A stretch of 64,000 nucleotides of DNA from an uncultured Verrucomicrobia subdivision 3 bacterium (GCA_903835255.1 CAILMI010000029.1:62001-126000), one strand, 5' to 3'. Positions 34,371 to 44,457 are shown, counted from the first letter of the stretch. The notes: generated by a model not told the origin, from the sequence alone. A program made the numbers and translations.

Positions 34371-34880
34371 TTATTCTTTGATGAATGTGTATTTCTTTTC
34401 TAGGTAATCTTTGGTCTCGATGGATTTGATTCCTTTGATCACCCCTTTGAATCCATCCACTTTGCAAGTCGTGGTTGAAAACAGGATATAATCTGTTTTA
34501 TCCATGACATACGAGGGGCAGAGAATCAAATCCGCTCCGTTATTTTCACACGCTTTGTATGAAGCCGCCGCCTTGGCCCGAGCATACGTTTGGTCACCCA
34601 AAATAGAAGCCAGGAAACCCTGCTGTTGCTGATTCACGCTCGATGTAAACTGAACCCCATCTGCATATTTGGTGTCCCCTAATGTAATCAATCCGCCTAG
34701 GATTTTGGTGATCGTTACGGTGCCCGTTATTTTATCCCCTTTTTCCACATCGGGCGTCGCCACGATGGTCGTCGTTACCGCCGATGCCGGGCCGGACAAT
34801 TTGCTGGCGTTGGTGGTGGAGCATCCGGTTGCGAAAAGCGCACCCGCGATAATGGATGTATATACAGCGATTTTTTTCAT
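34371..34880 (-). CDS. Lipoprotein of unknown function
   Basis: A 169-residue protein starting MKKIAVYTSIIAGALFATGC, a lipobox with Cys20 as the lipidated residue. The mature part includes VEKGDKITGTVTITKILGGL, then ARAKAAASYKACENNGADLI and a final domain IEXKDYLEKKYTFIKE-like end (DYLEKKYTFIKE). It should be anchored in the inner or outer membrane; the residue after Cys is Ser, which in the Lol rule would favour the outer membrane. No family recognised. It is a single-gene unit with its own promoter-like sequence and a strong terminator, and shares the low-GC style of the 32.9-kb secreted protein. Confidence 0.8.
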   Translation of the reverse strand: MKKIAVYTSIIAGALFATGCSTTNASKLSGPASAVTTTIVATPDVEKGDKITGTVTITKILGGLITLGDTKYADGVQFTSSVNQQQQGFLASILGDQTYARAKAAASYKACENNGADLILCPSYVMDKTDYILFSTTTCKVDGFKGVIKGIKSIETKDYLEKKYTFIKE

Positions 34881-34912
34881 TTTGTTTTTGGTAGTTAGAA
34901 GGAACGCCCATT

Positions 34913-34940
34913 AATATGACATGGGTGATTTAAGTGTCAA
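34913..34940 (-). promoter_or_regulatory. Possible promoter of the lipoprotein gene
   Basis: On the minus strand TTGACA (34935-34940) is followed after 16 bases by CATATT (34913-34918), a moderate -10 match, about 33 bases before the start codon at 34880. Spacing fits sigma70 but the -10 is weak. Confidence 0.4.
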
Positions 34941-35090
34941 ATAATTATAGAACCTTTTATGGCTATTATTAATGGCGAAAAAACACGGCCTCATTTTGGA
35001 GAACTAAAATCGGATCCGGCCGCGCCTGTCCGCGCTTATGCCCGCGGCGTTATTTCAGGGTGAGGGACGAAGATCAAAAGGGCGGGCTTT

Positions 35091-35208
35091 AGAGCAGTTC
35101 TGGCAACTTTGGGACAGGCGGGGAGCGTCATTCCGTGCGCGCCGGCGCGGCAAACCAGCAGGCGTCGATTAGTAACGGCGGCGGGCAGGGAACCGCCACT
35201 GCCCGCCC
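35091..35208 (+). repeat. Dispersed repeat family A, copy 3
   Basis: It contains TTCTGGCAACTTTGGGACAG, GAGCGTCATTCCGTGCGCGC and GGCGGCGGGCAGGGAACCGC with CACTGCCCGCCC at the end, in the same order as copy 1 at 1137-1260. The middle differs, consistent with old divergence. Confidence 0.8.
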
Positions 35209-35224
35209 ATGTGCCAATGATAAG

Positions 35225-35420
35225 TTGAACCCGAACTCTGAAATAAGAGTTTGCGCCAGGGTGGTAGGGACCGCCGCGCTGCAGCGTCCCCGTCGCCGAG
35301 CGCAGCGTCAGGCGACGGAAAGTAATCCGGCAAGGCGGGGCGTCTTGCTCCGTTCGTTCCGCCCTGCCGGGCGGAGACATCGCAGCGCGATGCCTCTACC
35401 TGCTTTGGAGTTCGGGTTTA
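35225..35420 (+). repeat. Dispersed repeat family B, copy B3 with outer inverted arms
   Basis: The core (35262-35400) matches B2: GGTAGGGACCGCCGCGCTGC, CGCCGAGCGCAGCGTCAGGC, CATCGCAGCGCGATGCC, CTCTACC. Outside the core, TTGAACCCGAACTCTGAAAT on the left and GGAGTTCGGGTTTA on the right are inverted copies of AACCCGAACTC, suggesting the true element ends. Confidence 0.8.
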
Positions 35421-35513
35421 CAGTCTGATCTTCAGGGAGGCGGTTTCAGTGAACGGGAATCACAATCCGTTCTTGCCGGCCTGCTTTGGTTAAAATGTGC
35501 TGGCTGCCTTTAA

Positions 35514-35697
35514 CTGGAACTCCAAAAAAAGAGTTCGCGCCAGCATGGTAGGATCAGCGCTGCGCTGACCTCGCCCGCGTCAACGGGCGTCAGGGAGGGT
35601 ACTGGAACGGACGCCCACAAAAGCACTTCCGCGCCTGATACGGCGCGGGGGGGCATCGCAGCGCGTTACCCTACCCTACTTGGGCGTTTGGGTTTAA
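35514..35697 (+). repeat. Dispersed repeat family B, copy B5
   Basis: It runs from GGAACTCCAAAAAAAGAGTT through GGTAGGATCAGCGCTGCGCT, CTGGAACGGACGCCCACAAA and GGGGGGCATCGCAGCGCG to CCCTACC, then GGGCGTTTGGGTTTAA. It matches copy B4 in the GH35 gene, in opposite orientation, more closely than it matches B1-B3, so the family has two subtypes. Confidence 0.75.
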
Positions 35698-35811
35698 CTG
35701 ATGGGCCAACGCCTTTCATTCAATAGCTCAGGGCCTTGAGCTGGTCGCAGATTTGAATACCTGCCAATACCCTCGGCTCTAGCTCCAGCGAAATACCCGG
35801 GACCGCTCCGG

Positions 35812-35855
35812 CGCCTGAAACGAATCAGGGCGAACGGAGGAATCCGTTCGCCCTG
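35812..35855. repeat. Repeat family C, copy 2 (hairpin element)
   Basis: CAGGGCGAACGGA and TCCGTTCGCCCTG form a perfect 13-base inverted repeat. With the preceding CGCCTGAAACGAAT it is the partner of the copy at 31771-31814. It lies 35 bases beyond the ahcY stop and may fold in the message end. Confidence 0.75.
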
Positions 35856-35890
35856 TTGCGCTTTGATCAAATTTAGCTCAGCACATCGGC

Positions 35891-37384
35891 TCAGTAGCGG
35901 TAATGTTCCGGCTTGTACGGGCCTTCGACCGGCACATGCAAATAGTCGGCCTGGGACTTGGTGAGACGGGTCAGCACCACGCCGATTTTTTCCAGATGCA
36001 GGCGCGCGACCTCTTCGTCGAGCTTCTTGGACAGGCGGTAGACCGACTTCTCGTACTTGCCCCGGTTGGCCCAGAGATCAATGGCGGCGAGGGTCTGGTT
36101 TGTGAACGAGTTGCTCATCACAAAACTTGGGTGGCCGGTGGCGCAGCCGAGGTTGACCAGCCGGCCTTCCGCCAGCAGATAGATGCTCTTGTTGCCGGGC
36201 AGATGATACCGGTCGTATTGCGGCTTGATGTTCTCGATGCGGACGCCCTTCTGTTTCTTGAGCGCATCCACCTGAATCTCGTTGTCGAAATGCCCGATGT
36301 TGCAGACGATCGCCTGGTCCTTCATCGCCAGCATGTGGGCCACGGTGATGATGTCGCAATTGCCGGTGGTGGTGACATAGATGTCGGCGACCCCGAGGGT
36401 GCTTTCAAGGGTATTGACTTCAAAGCCCTCCATCGCCGCCTGTAGGGCATTGATGGGATCAATCTCGGTGACCACCACGCGGGAACCATAAGCGCGGAGC
36501 GAATGGGCGCTGCCTTTGCCGACATCCCCGTACCCGCACACGACCGCCACCTTGCCGGCCAGCATGACGTCGGTGGCGCGCTTGATGCCGTCCGCGAGCG
36601 ATTCGCGGCAGCCGTACAGGTTATCGAATTTGGATTTGGTGACCGAGTCGTTCACGTTGATAGCCGGGACGAGCAGCGTGCCCGCCTCCTTCATCTGATA
36701 CAGGCGGTGCACGCCGGTGGTCGTCTCTTCGGCGATGCCCTTCCACTCTTTGACAATGCGGGTCCAGAGGCCGGGCTTCTCCGTCGCTAGCCGGCGCAGC
36801 AGCGCCTTGATCACGGAAACTTCATGGCTGTCGCCCTTGGCAGAGCTGTAGGCCCAGCGGGAACCCTTCTCGAGTTCGTAGCCCTTGTGGATGAGCAGCG
36901 TCACATCGCCGCCGTCGTCCACCACCAGCTCCGGGCCCTTGTCGCCGGGGAACAGGATCGCCTTGAGCGTGAGATCCCAATATTCCTCGAGCGTCTCGCC
37001 TTTCCAGGCGAATACGGGGGTGCCGGTGGCGGCGATCGCCGACGCGGCGTGGTCCTGGGTGGAGAAGATGTTGCACGAAGCCCAGCGGACGTTGGCGCCG
37101 AGGGCGACCAGCGTCTCGATGAGCACTGCGGTCTGAATGGTCATGTGCAGCGAGCCGGTGATGCGCACGCCCTTGAGCGGTTTGGACTTCGCATATTTCC
37201 GGCGCACGGACATCAGGCCGGGCATTTCATGTTCGGCGACGGCGATTTCCTTGCGGCCCCAGTCGGCCAGCGACATATCCCGGACGATGTAGTCCTTGCC
37301 CGCCGGGGTCTGCGAGGCGTATTGGGCGAAGGTGGCGCTGATTTCGTTAAGGCAGGAGGCTGCGGATTTATTTTTTGATTTCAT
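35891..37384 (-). CDS. ahcY: Adenosylhomocysteinase (S-adenosylhomocysteine hydrolase)
   Basis: The start at ATG 37384 ([20 protein letters not shown]) gives 497 residues. It splits S-adenosylhomocysteine into adenosine and homocysteine, using bound NAD. Visible motifs: [34 protein letters not shown], the NAD-binding [19 protein letters not shown], and the C-terminal [24 protein letters not shown] region ending in KPEHYRY, the tail that completes the partner's NAD site. It is the last gene of a leftward metK / four-helix-bundle / ahcY set opposite a probable SAH-sensing regulator. Confidence 0.95.
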   Translation of the reverse strand: MKSKNKSAASCLNEISATFAQYASQTPAGKDYIVRDMSLADWGRKEIAVAEHEMPGLMSVRRKYAKSKPLKGVRITGSLHMTIQTAVLIETLVALGANVRWASCNIFSTQDHAASAIAATGTPVFAWKGETLEEYWDLTLKAILFPGDKGPELVVDDGGDVTLLIHKGYELEKGSRWAYSSAKGDSHEVSVIKALLRRLATEKPGLWTRIVKEWKGIAEETTTGVHRLYQMKEAGTLLVPAINVNDSVTKSKFDNLYGCRESLADGIKRATDVMLAGKVAVVCGYGDVGKGSAHSLRAYGSRVVVTEIDPINALQAAMEGFEVNTLESTLGVADIYVTTTGNCDIITVAHMLAMKDQAIVCNIGHFDNEIQVDALKKQKGVRIENIKPQYDRYHLPGNKSIYLLAEGRLVNLGCATGHPSFVMSNSFTNQTLAAIDLWANRGKYEKSVYRLSKKLDEEVARLHLEKIGVVLTRLTKSQADYLHVPVEGPYKPEHYRY

Positions 37385-37398
37385 ATTAGTTTTAAGTT

Positions 37399-37758
37399 TC
37401 AAGCGGGAGATTTCACTCGGATGGCGCGAATCAATCCTTGGAGCATGGACCCAATTTCTTTGCACTCGCCGGTGAAGCGGGTGGCGTCATCGTGTTTCAG
37501 AATTTCCATTTTGTCGGCTATGTAACACTGCGTCCTCAGTTCCGCCGCCGAGCCCTTGGCGATGCGAAGAAAGCGGATGTAATCTAACTTGCTGTCGCGC
37601 TCGGAGCCTTCCGCGATATTGGAAGGAATCGAAAGCGCCGACCGCTGCATTTGGTCCCGTATGTAATACTCGCGCGACTTGGCAAGCGTCCGGCTCACTT
37701 CCACCGCGAGACGGCAGCCGCGCTTCCACACTTCCAAATCTTCGAACGAGTGATACAT
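37399..37758 (-). CDS. Four-helix-bundle protein (23S rRNA intervening-sequence / S23 family)
   Basis: The start at ATG 37758 ([20 protein letters not shown]) gives 119 residues. [31 protein letters not shown] and [20 protein letters not shown] are the landmarks of the IVS/S23 four-helix-bundle family, related to the Avd accessory protein of diversity-generating retroelements. Function in most bacteria is unknown. It sits between metK and ahcY in the same direction and is bracketed by AAGTTTCAAG-type repeats, which suggests it moved in as a unit. No retroelement or variable repeat is nearby. Confidence 0.85.
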   Translation of the reverse strand: MYHSFEDLEVWKRGCRLAVEVSRTLAKSREYYIRDQMQRSALSIPSNIAEGSERDSKLDYIRFLRIAKGSAAELRTQCYIADKMEILKHDDATRFTGECKEIGSMLQGLIRAIRVKSPA

Positions 37759-37762
37759 CGTA

Positions 37763-37838
37763 TAAGTTTCAAGGGACAAGCTGGAAGTTTCAAGAGCGGC
37801 CCTATGCTACCTGCCTTGAAACTTCCAACTTGAAACTC
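37763..37838. repeat. AAGTTTCAAG / CTTGAAACTT repeats beside the four-helix-bundle gene
   Basis: ATAAGTTTCAAGGGACAAGC and GCTGGAAGTTTCAAG at 37762-37794 face CTTGAAACTTCCAACTTGAA at 37815-37834, forming an inverted array just upstream of the gene. A further TTTTAAGTTTCAAG lies on its other side (37388-37401). Confidence 0.7.
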
Positions 37839-37839
37839 A

Positions 37840-39012
<1,173 letters not shown>

Positions 39013-39126
39013 GGATAATTCAGAGTTTATTGCCAACAACATATTGACGTATCTGGATAGGATGATATATCTATTTTGAAGCGCGTCAAATGGAATTTTG
39101 GAAAAATGGGGCGCAACGAAATAATC
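39013..39126. promoter_or_regulatory. Divergent control region between metK and the ArsR-type regulator
   Basis: This AT-rich stretch amid GC-rich genes contains GTATCTGGATAGGATGATAT and ATCTATTTTG. GATATATC is a perfect 8-base palindrome and GTATC/GATAG form a near palindrome beside it, so an ArsR-type dimer site is likely near 39044-39072. The exact operator is inferred. The leader is too short, and lacks the layout, for a SAM riboswitch. Confidence 0.5.
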
Positions 39127-40056
39127 ATGACCTCCACCTTGAAATCTCTCCGGGCCCTGTCCGACCCCACGCGGCTGCGCATCGTCGCGCTGCTGGAGAA
39201 GGACGAGCTCTCCGTCAATGAGCTGCAGGAAGTGACGCGGCTGGGCCAGTCGCGGATTTCCACGCATCTGGGGCTGCTCGCCGATTGCGCGCTCGTCAAG
39301 TCGCGGCGGGAGGGCAAGCGCACCTTCTACCGGCTCAATCCCCAGGCCGATTCCGTCGCCAGCGAATTCATCCAGCTGGCCATCCGCGGCGCGAAGGAGC
39401 TGGCCGAGCACGGCGGGGATCAGATTAATCTCAAGCGCGTGCTGGCCCGGCGCAAAGAGCAGGCGCAGTTATTTTTCAACCAGGTCGCCGGCCGCTTCGA
39501 CCGGGTGTACGGCCCCGGCCGCTCCTGGCAGGCGTTCGGGCATCTGCTGCTGCGAATGCTCCCGGCGCTCACGGTCGCGGACCTGGGCGCGGGGGAGGGC
39601 CTGCTGAGCGAGCTGCTGGCGCGCCGGTGCAAAAAGGTCATCGCCGTGGATAACTCGGAAAAGATCGTGGCGTTCGGCGCGGCCAAGGCGAAGAAGAACG
39701 GGCTGAAGAACCTGGAGTTCCGTCAGGGCGACCTGCAGAACCCGCCTATTGAGGCGGGCAGCGTGGACCTGGTCATTTTGAGCCAGGCCTTGCATCACGC
39801 GGAAAATCCGGCGGCGGCGATGGCGAGCGCAGCGAAGCTGCTCAAGCCCGGCGGCCAGATTTTGATCCTCGACCTACTCCAGCATCATTTCGAGGAAGCG
39901 CGCAAACTCTACGGAGACCGCTGGCTGGGGTTTGCGGAAAGCGATTTGCACCGCTGGCTGGAGGCCGCCGGGCTGAAGAGGATTGAAATCAGCATGGTGG
40001 CCGCCGAGGAGCAGCCGCCGCATTTCCAGACCCTGCTGGCGAGCGGGGAAAAGTGA
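39127..40056 (+). CDS. ArsR-family regulator fused to a SAM methyltransferase-like domain (SahR-like)
   Basis: The start at ATG 39127 ([20 protein letters not shown]) gives 309 residues. Residues 1-90 are an ArsR winged helix ([40 protein letters not shown]). From ~120 a class I methyltransferase fold follows: [61 protein letters not shown]. In Proteobacteria this architecture, beside ahcY/metK, defines SahR, a repressor relieved by S-adenosylhomocysteine. The methyltransferase fold probably serves as the ligand sensor. Divergence from metK-ahcY makes the same role likely here. Its last codons are duplicated 553 bases downstream. Confidence 0.85.
   Translation: MTSTLKSLRALSDPTRLRIVALLEKDELSVNELQEVTRLGQSRISTHLGLLADCALVKSRREGKRTFYRLNPQADSVASEFIQLAIRGAKELAEHGGDQINLKRVLARRKEQAQLFFNQVAGRFDRVYGPGRSWQAFGHLLLRMLPALTVADLGAGEGLLSELLARRCKKVIAVDNSEKIVAFGAAKAKKNGLKNLEFRQGDLQNPPIEAGSVDLVILSQALHHAENPAAAMASAAKLLKPGGQILILDLLQHHFEEARKLYGDRWLGFAESDLHRWLEAAGLKRIEISMVAAEEQPPHFQTLLASGEK
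40014..40046 (+). repeat. 33-bp direct repeat, copy 1 (inside the regulator's 3' end)
   Basis: GCCGCCGCATTTCCAGACCC followed by TGCTGGCGAGCGG is repeated exactly at 40567-40599. This copy encodes [11 protein letters not shown], just before the present stop codon. Confidence 0.9.
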
Positions 40057-40097
40057 TTTCCGCATCCGGCCCGCAACGGTGAAGGCGAACTCTTAGT

Positions 40098-40318
40098 TCA
40101 ACGCAGCAAATCCGTGAAGTATTCCCGGGTCAACCCAGCCTCGCGAATCAAAGCCATCAAAGTTCCCTTGGCGAGTTCACGATGATTGGGCACGGTAAAA
40201 CGGCGCGGGAGGGATGTCGCAAGATGATGTGGCGGCCGGTCTGATGATCCAACTCGTAGCCCAGTTGCCGGAAGGCCTTGACGGCGTCCGCTCCGGAACA
40301 GAATGGCAAACGGCTCAC
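40098..40318 (-). pseudogene. hicA: Frameshifted HicA-type mRNA interferase toxin
   Basis: Read from GTG 40318, which overlaps the hicB stop, the frame gives VSRLPFCSGADAVKAFRQLG then YELDHQTGRHIILRHPS, the HicA dsRBD-like fold with the catalytic-type His in GRHIILRH. After a CCC run the family text continues in another frame: RRFTVPNHRELAKGTLMALI then REAGLTREYFTDLLR, to the stop at 40098. One missing C in CATCCCTCCCGCG explains it. As written the toxin loses its C-terminal half after about 40 native residues, so it is probably inactive unless the base call is wrong. Confidence 0.85.
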
Positions 40319-40527
40319 GCCGATACCTCGACCACTTCTTCATTGACGGGCAGCGGCACCGCCTCGCCGTGCTTTTCTAGGCTGAAGATGTAGCCGGCGA
40401 TGGCGTCCTTGATGTTGTCCAAGGCTTCATTCCGGGTTTTTCCTTGCGAAACGCAGCCGGGCAGCGTGGGGCATTCCGCCACAAAAACGCCGTCCTCATC
40501 CGCCTCAACATGGACACGAAATTTCAT
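40315..40527 (-). CDS. hicB: HicB-type antitoxin
   Basis: The start at ATG 40527 (MKFRVHVEADEDGVFVAECP) gives 70 residues. VFVAECPTLPGCVSQGKTRN and EALDNIKDAIAGYIFSLEK are the partially degraded RNase H fold of HicB antitoxins; it is the short form without a separate DNA-binding domain. It precedes and overlaps hicA by 4 bases in the usual translational coupling. The frame is intact, so the antitoxin seems to have outlived its toxin. The pair lies inside a segment bounded by the 33-bp direct repeat. Confidence 0.9.
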   Translation of the reverse strand: MKFRVHVEADEDGVFVAECPTLPGCVSQGKTRNEALDNIKDAIAGYIFSLEKHGEAVPLPVNEEVVEVSA

Positions 40528-40566
40528 GCCGATAAGATACAAGCTTTCCGCGCTTCGGCAAGAACC

Positions 40567-40599
40567 GCCGCCGCATTTCCAGACCCTGCTGGCGAGCGG
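40567..40599 (+). repeat. 33-bp direct repeat, copy 2 (distal side of hicBA)
   Basis: An exact copy of 40014-40046. In the same reading sense it encodes [11 protein letters not shown] and continues LISVP to a stop, an alternative and possibly original C terminus of the regulator. Confidence 0.9.
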
Positions 40600-40739
40600 C
40601 TTGATCTCCGTCCCCTAGCGCCAGGAAGGCCGGGAATAGCCCCCGTTGTCGGCCCATAAACCTGCTCCCGACTTGTCACCCGGCAGAAAATTTCGGATTT
40701 CGTGAGCGGACGAGAGATGCGCTTTTCTGCCGAACGCCA

Positions 40740-43460
40740 CTACGTCACGATCAAGTTCACCATCTTCTTCGGCACGATGATGACTTTCTTGATGGTCTTG
40801 CCGGCGAGAAACGGCTGCGCCTTCTCGGCCGCCTTCGCTGCCGCCTCAATCGTCGCATGGTCCGCATCCACGGCCACCTTGATGACGTCGCGCAGCTTAC
40901 CGTTCACCTGCACTGGCAGCTCGATCTCGCTCTCGACAAGCCGCGCGGGATCCCACTGGGGCCACGGCGAGTAAGGCAGCGACGGGGCAGTCTGTCCGAA
41001 CGTGGAATGCAGCCGCGCCCAGAGCTCTTCAGCGACGTGCGGCGCGAAGGGCGCGAGCAGTTGCAAAAAAGTTTTCATCACCGACAACGGCTTGGCCTGC
41101 CAGGTCATCGCCTCATTCACAAAAACCATCATCCCGGAGATGGCCGTGTTGAAGCGCATGCCGTCCAGGTCCTCGGTGACTTTCTTGATGCAGGCGTGCA
41201 GCGTCTTGAGCTGGGCGGGCGTGGCATCCCGCTCGGCGATGCCGCCATCGAGCAAAATCAAGTCGAGCAGATCCTTGCCTTCCTTGGCGTTCTCCGCGGT
41301 CAACGTCTGCGCCTGCTCAAACGCCGTTTCCGATTTTTCATCCACGAACAGGCGCCAGACGCGCCCGAGGAAGCGGTACACGCCCTCCACGCCCTGGGTG
41401 TTCCACGGCTTGGTGTCCTGGAGAGGCCCCATGAACATCTCATAAAGCCGGAAGGCATCCGCGCCGTATTCCACCAGCACGTCGTCCGGGTTGACCACGT
41501 TGCCGCGCGACTTGGACATCTTCTGGCCGTCGGAGCCGAGGATCAGGCCCTGGTTGACGAGCTTATAAAAGGGTTCGGGCGTCGCGACGTGGCCGAGATC
41601 AAACAGGACCTTGTGCCAGAAGCGCGCGTAGAGCAGGTGCAGCACGGCATGCTCCGTGCCGCCGACGTAAAGGTCCACGCCCGCCGCCTTGCCATTGGAT
41701 GCCATCCAGTAACTTTCCGCATCCTTGCCGACGAATGCGTTTGCATTCTTCGCGTCGAGATAGCGGAGGTAATACCAGCAGCTGCCCGCCCACTGCGGCA
41801 TGGTGTTGGTTTCGCGCACGGATCCGTCCGGCAGGTTGACCCAGTCTTGCGCGCGCGCCAGCGGCGGCTCCCCGCCCGGGGCGGGCTTGTAATCATCCAG
41901 AGCGGGCGGCAGCAGCGGCAGCGCGCCATCCGGCAGCGCCTCGTGATACAAATTCCCGGCGGCATCTTTTTTCCAAACGATGGGGAACGGCTCGCCCCAG
42001 TAACGCTGCCGGCTGAAGAGCCAGTCGCGCAACTTGAAGTTAACAGTCTTTTTACCGAGACCTTTCTCCTCGAGCCACGCGGTGATTGCTTTCTTAGCAT
42101 CGGGCGTGGACAGGCCATTGAGAAAGCCGGAGTGGACAGCCGTGCCGTCGCCGGTGAACCCCTGCCAGTCCGTCTTGGCATCCCCCGGCTGGAGGACCTG
42201 GAGGACCGGCAGATTAAATTTCTGGGCGAACTCGAAGTCGCGTGCGTCATGCGCGGGCACGGCCATGATGGCGCCGGTGCCATAGCTGGCGAGGACGTAG
42301 TCGGCGATCCAGATGGGGATCCGCTCGCCGTTGACCGGGTTCAGGGCATAGGCGCCGGTGAACACCCCGGATTTTTCCTTCGCCAGCTCGGTGCGTTCGA
42401 GATCGCTTTTGCGCGCGGTGTGTTCGCGGTAGTTCTCCACGGCAGCCCCCTGCTCCTCGGTGACGATCTGATCCACGAGCCGATGCTCCGGCGCCAGCAC
42501 CATGTAGGTCGCCCCAAACAACGTGTCGGGGCGCGTGGTGAAAACGCGGATGATCTCAGACGACCCTGCCACCTCAAAATCCACCTCGGCGCCTTCGGAG
42601 CGGCCGATCCAATTGCGCTGCATCTCCTTGAGCGAATCGCTCCAGTCGATCGTGTCGAGGTCGGCCAGCAGCCTTTCGGCGTAGGCGGTGATGCGGAGCA
42701 TCCATTGGCGCATCGGCTTGCGGATGACCGGGAAGCCGCCGACCTCGCTCTTGCCGTCGATGACCTCCTCGTTGGCCAGCACCGTGCCGAGCTCGGGGCA
42801 CCAGTTCACCGGCGCTTCGGAAACGTACGCCAGGCGCTTGGAATCACGATAAGCCCTCCGCTGCTCCTCCGTTTTGCAATCGGCGGGATAGGGAAGGGTT
42901 TCCACGGACTCGGCCTTATTCGTCTCCGGATTCAACCAGGAATGGTAAAGACGGAGAAAAATCCACTGCGTCCATTTGAAATAATCGACGTCGGTGGTGG
43001 CCAGTTCGCGGGACCAGTCGTAGCTGAAGCCGAGGCTTTTGATCTGGCGCGTGAAGTTGGCGATGTTCGCCTCGGTGGTCACGCGCGGATGCTGGCCGGT
43101 CTTGACGGCGTATTGCTCGGCGGGCAGGCCGAACGAATCCCACCCCATGGGATGCAGCACATTGTAGCCGGCGGCGCGGCGGTAGCGGGCGAGGATGTCC
43201 GTGGCGGTGTAGCCTTCGGGATGCCCGACATGCAGCCCCGCGCCGCTCGGGTAGGGAAACATGTCGAGGATATAAAACTTCTCGGGCAAGAGATTGCGGG
43301 CGGCCACCTTTCCGGAAAGCCCATGGCGGAGGCCAAAGGGATGACCCTCGGGCACGGTGTCCCCCGGACTGAAGGCGCGGAAAGCCTGCTGCTGCTCCCA
43401 GGTCTGCTGCCACTTGGGCTCGATCAACTGAAACGGATATTGTCTGCGACTGCTTGCCAT
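40740..43460 (-). CDS. leuS: Leucyl-tRNA synthetase
   Basis: The start at ATG 43460 ([20 protein letters not shown]) gives 906 residues. It is a class I synthetase charging tRNA-Leu: the HIGH-type motif is in [39 protein letters not shown] follows, the CP1 editing domain includes [20 protein letters not shown], and the KMSKS loop is [19 protein letters not shown]. The C-terminal anticodon-binding region ([32 protein letters not shown]) is complete. The longer frame upstream adds a stretch with no family match. It is followed by no coupled gene; coaX lies 190 bases upstream. Confidence 0.97.
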   Translation of the reverse strand: MASSRRQYPFQLIEPKWQQTWEQQQAFRAFSPGDTVPEGHPFGLRHGLSGKVAARNLLPEKFYILDMFPYPSGAGLHVGHPEGYTATDILARYRRAAGYNVLHPMGWDSFGLPAEQYAVKTGQHPRVTTEANIANFTRQIKSLGFSYDWSRELATTDVDYFKWTQWIFLRLYHSWLNPETNKAESVETLPYPADCKTEEQRRAYRDSKRLAYVSEAPVNWCPELGTVLANEEVIDGKSEVGGFPVIRKPMRQWMLRITAYAERLLADLDTIDWSDSLKEMQRNWIGRSEGAEVDFEVAGSSEIIRVFTTRPDTLFGATYMVLAPEHRLVDQIVTEEQGAAVENYREHTARKSDLERTELAKEKSGVFTGAYALNPVNGERIPIWIADYVLASYGTGAIMAVPAHDARDFEFAQKFNLPVLQVLQPGDAKTDWQGFTGDGTAVHSGFLNGLSTPDAKKAITAWLEEKGLGKKTVNFKLRDWLFSRQRYWGEPFPIVWKKDAAGNLYHEALPDGALPLLPPALDDYKPAPGGEPPLARAQDWVNLPDGSVRETNTMPQWAGSCWYYLRYLDAKNANAFVGKDAESYWMASNGKAAGVDLYVGGTEHAVLHLLYARFWHKVLFDLGHVATPEPFYKLVNQGLILGSDGQKMSKSRGNVVNPDDVLVEYGADAFRLYEMFMGPLQDTKPWNTQGVEGVYRFLGRVWRLFVDEKSETAFEQAQTLTAENAKEGKDLLDLILLDGGIAERDATPAQLKTLHACIKKVTEDLDGMRFNTAISGMMVFVNEAMTWQAKPLSVMKTFLQLLAPFAPHVAEELWARLHSTFGQTAPSLPYSPWPQWDPARLVESEIELPVQVNGKLRDVIKVAVDADHATIEAAAKAAEKAQPFLAGKTIKKVIIVPKKMVNLIVT

Positions 43461-43652
43461 AAGGCGGGCATTATGGGCGGAACCGGCGCGCCGGAGCAAT
43501 GCGGAATGAACCGCCCGCTTCACGAGATGCATCATGACACGGCCCTTTTCCTCCCTCGCCTCCCCCAAGAAGGAGAGGGCTGGGTAGAGGAGGCCCCCCT
43601 GTTTTCAGCTCAAATTCCCGTTTAAGCGGGAAAAGGGAGCTGGGGGGTAGCG

Positions 43653-44420
43653 TCACGATGCGCGCGGCCCTGGGGGCTGATTTTTCCAGACCAGCCGCAG
43701 ACCCTCGAGCGTCAGGTCCGGAAGAACGGCGGAGATTTCCGGCAGGCGCGCCGCGATCAGCCGGGCATAGCCGCCCGTGGCGATGACCGGGAGTTTTCGG
43801 ACGCGCAATTCGCGTTTCAGCGCGCCGATTAATTCCCGGACCAGACCCCGATAGCCTTGCACCGCGCCGATGAGCATCGCCTGCTCCGTGCTTTTGCCGA
43901 TGGCTGAAGAGATTTCCCGGATCCGGATTCGGGGCAGCAAGGCGGTTTTTTCATGGAGATAATCCGTCATCGCCGCCAGCCCCGGCGCGATGATGCCGCC
44001 CACGTAATCGCCGCGGGCATTCACCACGTCAAAGGTGACCGCCGTCCCGAAATCTACCACCACCACCGGCGCCCCGAAGTGCTGGCGCGCGGCCACGGCA
44101 TTGGCCAGGCGGTCCGGTCCGATCGAGGCCGGCCTGGGATAATCCACCCCGACCCCGCGCAGAGTTTTCGGCGTGAGCTCCAGCGCCTGGAGCCCCCAGC
44201 GACGGCTGACCGCCTGGCGCACCCTCCGCGTGGCGCGCGGAACCACGCTGCATAAAACAGCGCCGTCCAGCTTCGCTGCCCCGGCGAATTTCGCCACCAG
44301 CGCCGGCGCCTTCCCGCTGAACCAGGCGGGCGTGGGGATGTCCGCCCGCTTCAGCACGCGCCGCCCATTGGCCAGGCCGAGGTGCGTGTGGGTGTTGCCG
44401 ATGTCGAAGAGTAATATCAT
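43653..44420 (-). CDS. coaX: Type III pantothenate kinase
   Basis: A 255-residue ASKHA-fold kinase for the first step of coenzyme A synthesis. MILLFDIGNTHTHLGLANG is the phosphate-1 motif, RPASIGPDRLANAVAARQHF and VVVDFGTAVTFDVVNARGDY carry the catalytic and pantothenate-binding residues, and GGIIAPGLAAMTDYLHEKTA is also typical. It lies 37 bases after birA in the same direction, a common pairing. Confidence 0.95.
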   Translation of the reverse strand: MILLFDIGNTHTHLGLANGRRVLKRADIPTPAWFSGKAPALVAKFAGAAKLDGAVLCSVVPRATRRVRQAVSRRWGLQALELTPKTLRGVGVDYPRPASIGPDRLANAVAARQHFGAPVVVVDFGTAVTFDVVNARGDYVGGIIAPGLAAMTDYLHEKTALLPRIRIREISSAIGKSTEQAMLIGAVQGYRGLVRELIGALKRELRVRKLPVIATGGYARLIAARLPEISAVLPDLTLEGLRLVWKNQPPGPRAS

Positions 44421-44457
44421 GGTTTCAGTGGCAGCGGGCAGCCGCCGGGATGACTGT

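Larger units (their letters stand above)
34941..35890. other. Repeat-filled intergenic region
   Basis: Nearly 1 kb without a supported gene between the lipoprotein and ahcY. It holds one copy of repeat family A, two of family B and one of family C, each annotated separately. Frames such as 35036-35380 are translations of repeat sequence. Confidence 0.7.

Noticed and set aside
35036-35428. Small frames between the lipoprotein and ahcY
   Set aside because: They fall in repeats A and B and share no feature with real proteins.
39013-39126. SAM riboswitch upstream of metK
   Set aside because: The leader is too short and lacks the stem layout of known SAM riboswitches; an ArsR-type regulator better explains control.
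40857-43625. Very long plus-strand frame opposite leuS
   Set aside because: It is the antisense shadow of leucyl-tRNA synthetase in GC-rich codons, with no domain of its own.
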